Positions 35,576 through 42,845 of a stretch of 64,000 nt of DNA are shown here, one piece after another. This stretch comes from Magnetococcales bacterium (GTDB lineage Bacteria > Pseudomonadota > Magnetococcia > Magnetococcales > Magnetaquicoccaceae). The stretch is taken from positions 186,001 to 250,000 of the forward strand of contig JAANAU010000001.1 of the NCBI GenBank assembly GCA_011089965.1, in the 5' to 3' direction. How positions within the stretch are numbered: the first letter of the stretch is position 1; each line of letters starts with the position of its first letter. The translations under genes and the position numbers were made by a program. The notes beneath the pieces were generated by a model. It saw only the letters and a program-made list of their open reading frames with translations. It had not been told where the DNA came from and ran no database searches.

Positions 35576-36406
35576 TCACACTGTACGCAAAAAGGGATAA
35601 CGCACCATGAAACGGTGCATGTCCAACAACAGAATCGGTGTGTCCACCGTACGCGCATCACGCTTTGGATGACCAACCGCAGCAATGAAGTCAAACCGAT
35701 TGTTTTCCAGATCGGCAGAGAGATTCTTTTCGATCTTGAGCAAACGACCAAAAAAATTGATCTTGTCGGTCGCCATGGCAAAACGGACCCCACCGACATT
35801 GAAGACGATCACATACTCCAACAGATACAAACGAATCTGCTCCTTGACCCCATCAAACAACTCAATCAGGCGCATCAACAATCCCCCTTCGGTCATGTGG
35901 ATCAAATGACGCGCTTCGTCCGCCCGTCCGGCTTCCAACAGACGGGCAGCATCCACGGCAACCTGATGAATCTGACGATGGGGATCGTCAAAATATTGCA
36001 TATGGGCATTCAGATTCAGATTGTCGGTCTTGAAGGTTTTGTACCACTGGCCAAAGGCACACAGATCCGGGTTCATCTGCACAGTGATCGGTTTGTTGCC
36101 GAACACCTCCTGTTTCAACTGTAAGACCCAGTTGATATGATCCTGTTTGCGCAACAGCATGGTCTGGACCAGCTCCTGGGTCTCTTGCAGCCGGGTGGAC
36201 TCCCCGAAACAGACGCGCAAATCGAACAACGGAATGCTCTCCCCCTGATACACCATCAATCCACGCACTTCGGGAGGCATGCCCGGCATGACCGTATACC
36301 CCGGCAGATCGAGAATCGACATCACCGCATGATGCGCCACCCCATAACGCCGCTGGTTCAAGGTGAAAACCAGATAATCGGTATCTGTACTCGACAATTC
36401 AGCCAT
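35576..36406 (-). CDS. CheW-like protein with central CZB (zinc-binding) domain
   Basis: 276 residues. The N-terminal part (LVFTLNQRRYGVAHHAVMSILDLPGYTVMPGMPPEVRGLMVYQGESIPLFDLR in outline) is a CheW fold, which couples receptors to CheA. The middle is a CZB domain: His in HINWVLQLK, Cys in CAFGQW, then H and H in DDPHRQIH, the usual 3His/1Cys zinc site that senses zinc or hypochlorite. The C-terminal third (EYVIVFNVGGVRFAMATDKINFF...PILLLDMHRF) looks like a second CheW-like half. ATG 36406 was chosen; a GTG 36 bp upstream is possible. It is near cheD and a pseudokinase, but no cheA, cheB or cheR is in the window. Confidence 0.85.
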   Translation of the reverse strand: MAELSSTDTDYLVFTLNQRRYGVAHHAVMSILDLPGYTVMPGMPPEVRGLMVYQGESIPLFDLRVCFGESTRLQETQELVQTMLLRKQDHINWVLQLKQEVFGNKPITVQMNPDLCAFGQWYKTFKTDNLNLNAHMQYFDDPHRQIHQVAVDAARLLEAGRADEARHLIHMTEGGLLMRLIELFDGVKEQIRLYLLEYVIVFNVGGVRFAMATDKINFFGRLLKIEKNLSADLENNRFDFIAAVGHPKRDARTVDTPILLLDMHRFMVRYPFLRTV

Positions 36407-36545
36407 TCCCAGGTCGCGTCCCAATCCCTGCCCCTGTCTCACGGGTCATGAGGTGCAAACGGTTGCATCAACATGCCGTCATGATAGAACAACTGCTTTT
36501 GATTCAGCAAGTCATGACACCCGACAGAAAAAACAGATGAGGTCG

Positions 36546-37076
36546 CTACCCGCACCGGTCCTGGTCACAGTGGGGCAATGGCGGTTCGGCAACCGAAATG
36601 ACCTCCAACGGGATCCAAACCTCTCTCCCGCCGAACAAGGCATCCAAAAAAGCCACGGTCTGACTGTAAATGCCCCGATTGCCCCGTTCACGCGGACCGG
36701 CGACGTTCAGAATCCGGATACGTTGGCCATACAACCAGGTGCGCATCTCCTCCAGATCCGCGTTGCGGTTCAGATGCACCAAACGATGCACCTTCTTCAT
36801 CGAACGCGCCAGTTGAACGGTGAGCAATGTCCCGCCGGTCAACTCCCCTCGATAAAAGATCAAGGCACCATCGCAATCCCGCATGTTCCAGAACGTACGC
36901 TGTCGATACTCGGAGCGTGGTGTTTCGCGCAATGGATAGTGCGCCTCAATCGGCCCGTCATCGGCTTTGCGCCCCTTGGGACACCACCCACCCACCGGCA
37001 TCCCATGGGCCATGGCGAAATCCAATGCTGCCCGGTCCACACCGGTTTGCCCACCTGAAATTATCTTGATATACAT
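36546..37076 (-). CDS. Putative molybdenum carrier / SLOG-type protein
   Basis: The 176-residue protein begins IKIISGGQTGVDRAALDFAMAHG, the hallmark of the family annotated as putative molybdenum carrier and grouped with YpsA/LOG-like Rossmannoid (SLOG) proteins. Further matches are GGWCPKGRKADDGPI and GALIFYRGELTGGTLLT. The fold binds nucleotides; the name comes from a structural relative and does not prove molybdenum binding. The ATG at 37076 begins exactly at the conserved strand; a longer open frame upstream overlaps the next gene's promoter and has no match. It is a single gene, divergent from the pseudokinase. Confidence 0.85.
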   Translation of the reverse strand: MYIKIISGGQTGVDRAALDFAMAHGMPVGGWCPKGRKADDGPIEAHYPLRETPRSEYRQRTFWNMRDCDGALIFYRGELTGGTLLTVQLARSMKKVHRLVHLNRNADLEEMRTWLYGQRIRILNVAGPRERGNRGIYSQTVAFLDALFGGREVWIPLEVISVAEPPLPHCDQDRCG

Positions 37077-37227
37077 TGTATCCTCTCGACGGATGGGATT
37101 ATTCTTCAGATAATACACCCGCCTCAAACTTTTTTCAAGTCCGGCAATGCTGGCACTTAGCGATTTTCTGGTGTATGCTGTGTCATCTTTTTTCCGCATC
37201 AAAAAAAACTCGTTGGAGACCTGAATC

Positions 37228-38130
37228 ATGGATATGTTAAGCGACGATGAACTCATTGCCGAATTGAAAAAACGGTTCGACCAGACCAAACAGGCCCTGT
37301 ACGATGTCAAGATGATCAGCAAAAAACTGGAGGATGTCAATCACAAACTTCAGTTGTCAGAACAAGTCAAAAGCAATTTCGTTTCACATATGAAGAACGA
37401 AATAAACAATCCATTATCATGCATTCTCGGCCTTTCACAACAGCTTGTTTCTGCCAGTTCTGATCCGGCCATGGTGACCAATGCCGCAGCACTGATTTAC
37501 AACGAAGCATTCAGCCTGGATTTTCAACTGCGCAACATTTTTGCAGCAGCCGAACTGGAGTCTGGCGAAACCACGCTCCAGGTCTCCATGGTGGATATCA
37601 ACACCTTGATCTTAAGCACAATTGAGTCGTTCCAACACCTGATCCAGGATAAACGGCTGACCATTGAGTTCACGCCCCAAGGTGATGAACGCAACCGTCT
37701 GCTCTTCAAAACCGATGCCGAGCGGTTACGTCTGGTCTTCACCAATCTGCTCTCGAACGCCATCGAATTCAACCGCGAAGAGGGTCTGATCACCATTCAG
37801 GCCGCCCAACTGGATGATCTGTTGACCTTGACCGTCTCCGATACCGGTGTCGGCATCGACATGAGCCAACTGCATCGCCTGTTTGACCGTTTCGTGCAGG
37901 GTGAATCGGGCATGCGCAAAAGCCACAAGGGACATGGTCTGGGTCTGTCCATTACGCAAGCCGTGCTGGATCTGATGCAGGGTACGGTCTCGGTCAATTC
38001 ACAGGAAGGGAGCGGTGCAACCTTTACCATTTCGGTTCCAGAACTGCCATCGGATGCAGAAGCCGATGCCTTTTCAGTCGATGGCAATGAGTTTCTGTTT
38101 GGCGACGATGATGGAGCTGAGGCTTTCTGA
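37228..38130 (+). CDS. Histidine-kinase-like protein lacking the phospho-acceptor His
   Basis: 300 residues, soluble. A coiled coil (5-48) leads to a HisKA-like helix where the usual M-S-H-E-I-R-T-P-L is MKNEINNPL (residues 55-63): the phospho-His position is Asn 57. A His exists at 54, outside the motif register. The ATPase domain looks intact: N-box FTNLLSNAIEFN, DTGVGID, FDRFVQGESG and GHGLGLS. It may act on another protein's histidine, act as an ATP-gated scaffold, or be inactive. GGAG precedes the ATG by 9 bp. cheD follows 3 bp later, so a chemosensory role is likely. Confidence 0.88.
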   Translation: MDMLSDDELIAELKKRFDQTKQALYDVKMISKKLEDVNHKLQLSEQVKSNFVSHMKNEINNPLSCILGLSQQLVSASSDPAMVTNAAALIYNEAFSLDFQLRNIFAAAELESGETTLQVSMVDINTLILSTIESFQHLIQDKRLTIEFTPQGDERNRLLFKTDAERLRLVFTNLLSNAIEFNREEGLITIQAAQLDDLLTLTVSDTGVGIDMSQLHRLFDRFVQGESGMRKSHKGHGLGLSITQAVLDLMQGTVSVNSQEGSGATFTISVPELPSDAEADAFSVDGNEFLFGDDDGAEAF

Positions 38131-38133
38131 TCC

Positions 38134-38610
38134 ATGACCACAACCGGCAGCGACCCATCCAAGCCCTTTCTGATGCCCGGCGCACTGTTTGCGCAAAACG
38201 GGGCTTATATCATTACCACGGTACTGGGTTCGTGCATTGCGGTCTGTCTGTGGGACCGGGTGCGCAAAGAGGGCGGCATGAACCATTACAAACTGCCGCT
38301 GTGGAACGGTGATGGCCTGCCCTCCCCCAAATTCGGCAACATTGCCATTGCCAAACTGATCGAACGCCTGGATGAAATGGGATGTCAACGCCGGAATATC
38401 GTGGCCAAGGTGTTTGGGGGCGGAGCGGTGATCAAAAGCACCTCAGGCCTGTTGAACGTGGGGGAACGGAACATCGAGGTGGCAGTGGACTATCTGGCCC
38501 GGGAGAACATTCCCATCATTGCCTCGGACATGGGAGGGGATTACAGCCGCAAAATCATCTTCCATACCGAAGACGGCTCCATTCTGATGAAAAAGGCCGC
38601 ACCCAGTTGA
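38134..38610 (+). CDS. cheD: Chemoreceptor glutamine deamidase CheD
   Basis: CheD deamidates glutamines on chemoreceptors and in some bacteria binds CheC or CheY-P. The 158 residues include the catalytic Cys 34 in VLGSCIAVCLWD and His 51 in GGMNHYKLP, followed by KFGNIAIAKLIERL, KVFGGGAVI and VGERNIEVAVDYL, all standard. It begins 3 bp after the pseudokinase stop, so the two are co-translated or nearly so. No receptor gene is in the window; the closest sensor-like protein is at 42.8 kb. It ends 7 bp from the convergent permease gene. Confidence 0.95.
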   Translation: MTTTGSDPSKPFLMPGALFAQNGAYIITTVLGSCIAVCLWDRVRKEGGMNHYKLPLWNGDGLPSPKFGNIAIAKLIERLDEMGCQRRNIVAKVFGGGAVIKSTSGLLNVGERNIEVAVDYLARENIPIIASDMGGDYSRKIIFHTEDGSILMKKAAPS

Positions 38611-38617
38611 TGATACC

Positions 38618-41101
38618 TCAAACCGATGTGTGCAGTGCCCGGAGTATGGGTTGATCCAGATCGCGCCGCGTTGCGGCATAACCGATGGCCGCCACCAGAA
38701 CCGACCCGCCCAGCCAGATCCCCACTGTTGCCACAGGCAACCACTCCCTGGAATCATCGAACAACACCGTGATCACCCCAGAGGTCACGCCATGCCCCAC
38801 CAACAACCCGGCAAACGTGGCAATACCACCGATCAACCAGGATTCGGCCCACGCCACACGGGTGAGATCCTGCCGTGTTGCTCCCAGCAGCCGTCGGATG
38901 GCCGCATCCCTAACACGCCGCCGTCGCATCAAGGTGACACTCACAGCCAGAGCCGTCAACCCGGCAACCATGGCCAGACCTCCAGCCAGTCGAATCGCCC
39001 CGATCAACTGTTCGAGCAACATACGCGCCTGAAGCAGCACCTGACGCGCAGAGATCACCGACACATTGGGGAAGTGCGTCACCAAGACAGCCCGCAACGA
39101 CTCCTCCTGCTCCGGAGCGATCACCAGAGTGGCCAGATTGGAATAGGGCGCACCCGCCAACACGGCAGGCGAGAATATGACAAAGAAATTCAACCCCATG
39201 TCTGACCAACGCAGATCCCGAATGGAAGTGACGGGAACCTGGATCTCCGTACCCAGAATGTCAAAGGTCAGGGTATCACCCAATTGCAGGTTCAACGCCT
39301 GCGCCATCTCCCGTTCCACACTGGCCTCAAGGGCCTGGGGACGACTCCACCACTGACCACGGATCACCCGATTGCCCACCGGCACCTCTTGTGCCCAGGT
39401 CAATACATATTCACGCTGGAAGCGCCATGCCTGGGGATGGCTCTGCAACCACTCGGGAGTCACCGGCATCCCTTTGATGCCCTTGAGCCGACCACGCACC
39501 ACAGGCGTCAACCGCAACGCATCCACCGGGAAACGGGCGGCCAGTTGCTGCAACGGCTGCTCCTGATCCGGTTGCACATCGATCAGGAACAGACCTGGCA
39601 CGCGACCAGGCAGACGGGACACCAATTGACGGTCCAGGTTGTATTCCACAAACAGAACCGCACATAAAACCCCCACCCCCAATCCCACCGAGACCAGTGA
39701 TCCCATGGTGCCTGCCCCGCGCGCCGTCACCGAACGCACTGCCTGACGCCATACTGGATGGGATGGTTGCCAAAGGTGCAACAGTGCTACAGCGCCTCTG
39801 GCCACCAGAGCCAACAATGCAAAAGAACACAGAACCCCAACAGCCAACAACCCACCCCCTTTCCATCCGGCCTGCCACCCCAACAACCCGGCAGCCAGAC
39901 CGGTCATGCCTATGGGCACCCCCCAGCGCCACTTCCAATGGATCCACTCCAGCCCCCCATCCCACTCCACAGAGCGGAACAACATGCCCGGTTGGACACT
40001 CCGGGTACTCCAGAAGGCACCGAATGAGCTGATCAGCGCCACCAGCACACCAAAACCAACCCCGGACAGTGCTATCGGCCACAGAGCCATGCGTGGCCAA
40101 TCCACCGGCCACACACCCAACAGCAGAGGAAACAGTATCCCGATGCCCGCTCCACCCACGGAAGCAGGTGCAGCAACCATCAGAACGCGCAACAGAAAGA
40201 TCCCCATCACCGTACGATGTGCAGCCCCGAGAGAGCGCAGGATGGCAAGCTGGTTCCGGTTTTCCCGGGCGTGGGCGGCCATGGCTCCAGCCATGGCATA
40301 TCCTCCGGTCAACAAAGTCAAGAGGGTCATCAGATGCAAAAAAATGGCAAACCGGTCGATAAAACGACGCGAGGCCATCAAACTCTCTGCCGGAGTAACG
40401 ACCCGCACGGATGATCCGGCAGCCAACTGCTCCAACTGTCGGACCACAGTGGAAAGTTTCTCCTCCTCGGGCAGACGCACCAGGGCCACATGCTGCACCC
40501 GGCTGCCAAAACCCAACAGACCGGTCTCCAGAGCGCGCGCCCTGGAAATGATCAGGCGCGGTCCCCAACGAAAAAAACGAACGACACGATCCGGTTCCTT
40601 GAGCAACCGATCCGTCACGCGCACACGGGCCTGACCCAGTTGCAATACAGGATGGGCGGAGCTGCCAAGACGCTCCAACACCCCCGACTCCACGACAGCA
40701 CCATCTTCATGCAGGGCCACACTCAATGGCTTCCCGGAGGCCAACAACAATTCACCACGCACCGGATGTTCCGGTGCTGCGGCCAGAACCTCCACCAGCA
40801 CCACCCGCTCCGGGTCATCTGCCCGCACCATGGCAGTGAATTCGAGATTTTCCGCCACCCGCCATCCGGGTTGATGCAAAAATGCCCGCATCTGGTCCGT
40901 AAACGGATGCATGGATTCCAGCCGCACATCCGCTGCCAACATGGCCCGGCTCTCCTGATCCACCCCGATGCGCAAAGCGTGCGCCGTGGCCACCACCCCG
41001 GCAGTCGTGGCCACTGTCAACAAAACGGCCCAACCAAAAGCCAGAAAATCCCGATACGCACCGCGTATCCCCCGCCAGGCAATCACCCAGATCGCTTTCA
41101 T
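38618..41101 (-). CDS. FtsX-like ABC transporter permease (YbbP-like)
   Basis: 827 residues with four-plus-four transmembrane helices and large periplasmic loops, typical of the FtsX/MacB-type permeases of the YbbP group. The start MKAIWVIAWRGIRGAYRDF and the repeated helix motifs (LTLLTGGYAMAGAMAAHARENRNQLAILRSLGAAHRTV; MRRRRVRDAAIRRLLGATRQDL) mark the two coupling-helix regions. Its ATPase partner (YbbA-like) is not adjacent in this window. Such proteins extract or move lipids or lipoproteins, but no substrate can be named. Start is ATG 41101; the open frame upstream to 41188 has no match. Confidence 0.87.
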   Translation of the reverse strand: MKAIWVIAWRGIRGAYRDFLAFGWAVLLTVATTAGVVATAHALRIGVDQESRAMLAADVRLESMHPFTDQMRAFLHQPGWRVAENLEFTAMVRADDPERVVLVEVLAAAPEHPVRGELLLASGKPLSVALHEDGAVVESGVLERLGSSAHPVLQLGQARVRVTDRLLKEPDRVVRFFRWGPRLIISRARALETGLLGFGSRVQHVALVRLPEEEKLSTVVRQLEQLAAGSSVRVVTPAESLMASRRFIDRFAIFLHLMTLLTLLTGGYAMAGAMAAHARENRNQLAILRSLGAAHRTVMGIFLLRVLMVAAPASVGGAGIGILFPLLLGVWPVDWPRMALWPIALSGVGFGVLVALISSFGAFWSTRSVQPGMLFRSVEWDGGLEWIHWKWRWGVPIGMTGLAAGLLGWQAGWKGGGLLAVGVLCSFALLALVARGAVALLHLWQPSHPVWRQAVRSVTARGAGTMGSLVSVGLGVGVLCAVLFVEYNLDRQLVSRLPGRVPGLFLIDVQPDQEQPLQQLAARFPVDALRLTPVVRGRLKGIKGMPVTPEWLQSHPQAWRFQREYVLTWAQEVPVGNRVIRGQWWSRPQALEASVEREMAQALNLQLGDTLTFDILGTEIQVPVTSIRDLRWSDMGLNFFVIFSPAVLAGAPYSNLATLVIAPEQEESLRAVLVTHFPNVSVISARQVLLQARMLLEQLIGAIRLAGGLAMVAGLTALAVSVTLMRRRRVRDAAIRRLLGATRQDLTRVAWAESWLIGGIATFAGLLVGHGVTSGVITVLFDDSREWLPVATVGIWLGGSVLVAAIGYAATRRDLDQPILRALHTSV

Positions 41102-41219
41102 GACCGCATCATCCGTTCCAAACAAACCCCCTGCCCACAGTGGGTATGGAAAATTTTGTATTTTGCCGCTTGACCTTTGCCACGTCACGGATTATAACTG
41201 CCCACCAGTTCCACAGTAT

Positions 41220-41297
41220 GCGCTCGTAGCTCAGCCCGGATAGAGCAATTGGCTACGAACCAATAGGCCGGAGGTTCGAATCCTTCCGAGCGCGCCA
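41220..41297 (+). tRNA. tRNA-Arg (anticodon ACG)
   Basis: The acceptor stem GCGCTCG pairs with CGAGCGC, the D arm is GCTCAGCCCGGATAGAGC, the anticodon loop CTACGAA sits on the TTGG/CCAA stem, and the T arm holds GGTTCGAATCC. The discriminator is G and CCA is encoded. The ACG anticodon would be read with inosine at the first position and covers CGU, CGC and CGA. Confidence 0.95.
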
Positions 41298-41310
41298 ATC
41301 AAGAAGATAG

Positions 41311-41334
41311 AGCCACTCGCAAGAGTGGCTTTTT
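41311..41334 (+). terminator. Intrinsic terminator of tRNA-Arg
   Basis: AGCCACTC and GAGTGGCT form a perfect 8-bp stem with a GCAA tetraloop, followed by TTTTCGTTT. It lies 13 bp after the tRNA. Confidence 0.9.
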
Positions 41335-41411
41335 CGTTTGGGGTAACGCGGGGGTGACTTTTTGAATTTCACCCCGGCCCGCGCCAAGTCATCCTCCATA
41401 TCCAAACAGGG

Positions 41412-42518
41412 TTACGACAGATCCAGACTGATCACGCGACGGATCTCATCGGTCTTGAAACCCAGTGCCATCGGGGTCCGAACCCCTGGAAGGGTGATGA
41501 CATCGTAGATCTCGTTCAACATCCCTTCAAACCGCAGCCAGTGTACTGCGTCACCGGTGCGCAGATCAATCACCTGGATCCCGCAACGCGGCTGGGCGTT
41601 CCGGGCCTGGAGCATCGCATCGAGCGGCAGACCGGAGAAGGTCCGGTTGTGGCGCGGCAGCGAGGTTCCCACCAGGGCAAAATCCCCATGAAAGTGCAAC
41701 CCGCGCAGATAACCGGCACAGAAGGTCACCGGCTCGAATCGTCCGCTCTCCGGTTCGATGTAGCCGAACTCCCCGGAACCGGCATTGAGCAACCAGAGTC
41801 GCCCATTATACCAGCGTGGGGAGTGGGGCATGGAGAGTCCACGGGCGATGATCTCATTGCTGGCCACATCCATCACGATCCCACCGCCGGAACGCAACTC
41901 GCGCCAGCCGTCGGCCACATCCGACTCGCCAACGATGGTCACAAAGGCCGAAGCGCCATCCTTCATGGCCAACCCGTTGAGATGGCAACGATCCTCTGCG
42001 GCGAGTTTGCTGATGAAGGGCGGACGCCACAAGGGCTTGAAACTGTGGGTCTGGCTCAAGGTGGCCAGACAGCCGAACAGGGTGTTGACGAAGACCAGAC
42101 GCCCCGCGCCATCCACCGCCATGTCATGAATATCCAGATCCCCGGTGGTATACCCCACCTGGGGCACATAAAGCCGGTCATACCCATCCTGCCGTTCCCC
42201 AAACCGGAACAGATTCTCGAAACGCCACACCTGATAGAGACTGCTCAGGTAGAAACCGTTCTCCGTGGCACACATCCCCATGCAGCGGTTGAACGTACGC
42301 TCAAAGATCGACAGGTTACCGTTCTCCTTCAAACCGATCAGGAAGAGCTTGCCGATCTGATAGGTGGTCAGAGCGATGGAGAGACGTTGCTCGTCCAACC
42401 AGGCGAGCATCTGCCGCGAGGTGGTGATCTCCATCTGGGGGGATTCGGTCGAGATACTGTAATCCATGCGTTGCATCCGTAGGCTGGAATGGGGGGACGA
42501 CTCCGGTCCAGGAGCCAT
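41412..42518 (-). CDS. TIGR03032 family protein
   Basis: The 368-residue protein belongs to the TIGR03032/DUF4915-type family of uncharacterised proteins with a beta-propeller-like pattern. Characteristic stretches are LSIALTTYQIGKLFLIGL, GYTTGDLDIHDMAVDGAGRLVFVNTLFGCLA, HLNGLAMKDG, MPHSPRWYNGRLWLLNAGSGEFG and LPRHNRTFSGLPL. No signal peptide is visible. The family is sometimes found near TPR and glycosyltransferase genes, but its function is unknown. Several starts are possible; the first ATG at 42518 gives about 30 extra residues before the conserved part and lacks a ribosome site, so the true start may be the ATG near 42432. Confidence 0.8.
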   Translation of the reverse strand: MAPGPESSPHSSLRMQRMDYSISTESPQMEITTSRQMLAWLDEQRLSIALTTYQIGKLFLIGLKENGNLSIFERTFNRCMGMCATENGFYLSSLYQVWRFENLFRFGERQDGYDRLYVPQVGYTTGDLDIHDMAVDGAGRLVFVNTLFGCLATLSQTHSFKPLWRPPFISKLAAEDRCHLNGLAMKDGASAFVTIVGESDVADGWRELRSGGGIVMDVASNEIIARGLSMPHSPRWYNGRLWLLNAGSGEFGYIEPESGRFEPVTFCAGYLRGLHFHGDFALVGTSLPRHNRTFSGLPLDAMLQARNAQPRCGIQVIDLRTGDAVHWLRFEGMLNEIYDVITLPGVRTPMALGFKTDEIRRVISLDLS

Positions 42519-42845
42519 AACAGGGGGAGTGGGAAAAGCGATCCGGAGGGCGTGACGGTCGATGGTCAGAACCGGCGGTTTCCCCCCGTGACGAACGCAA
42601 CCGCAATCGTTGTGCCATGCCCACCTCGAACACTCCCATGAAATCGTCTCCTCCCCGCCCTCTACTCCTAATTGATTGGGGGGTCAGTGTCTCGCTTATC
42701 ATTGGCACAGAGGGAATATCCATAAAATCCATAAAAAATACCCGCATCTCTTTATGCACCGCACCATTGCTTGTAAAGTGGTCCATGGGAGCCATCATGC
42801 TCCCAATACCCCTTGCCTGAACCCATCCACGGAACCAAACAAACC
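42519..42845. other. Intergenic region between divergent genes (327 bp)
   Basis: No gene that I can support. It separates the TIGR03032 gene and the PAS sensor gene. The middle (42700-42780) is AT-rich and contains the tandem word CCATAAAATCCATAAAA near 42719, which may belong to a promoter. No hairpin of note. Confidence 0.5.

Noticed and set aside
41220-41411. tRNA-Arg as attachment site of an integrated element
   Set aside because: No repeat of the tRNA 3' end, no integrase and no phage genes were seen in the next kilobases.
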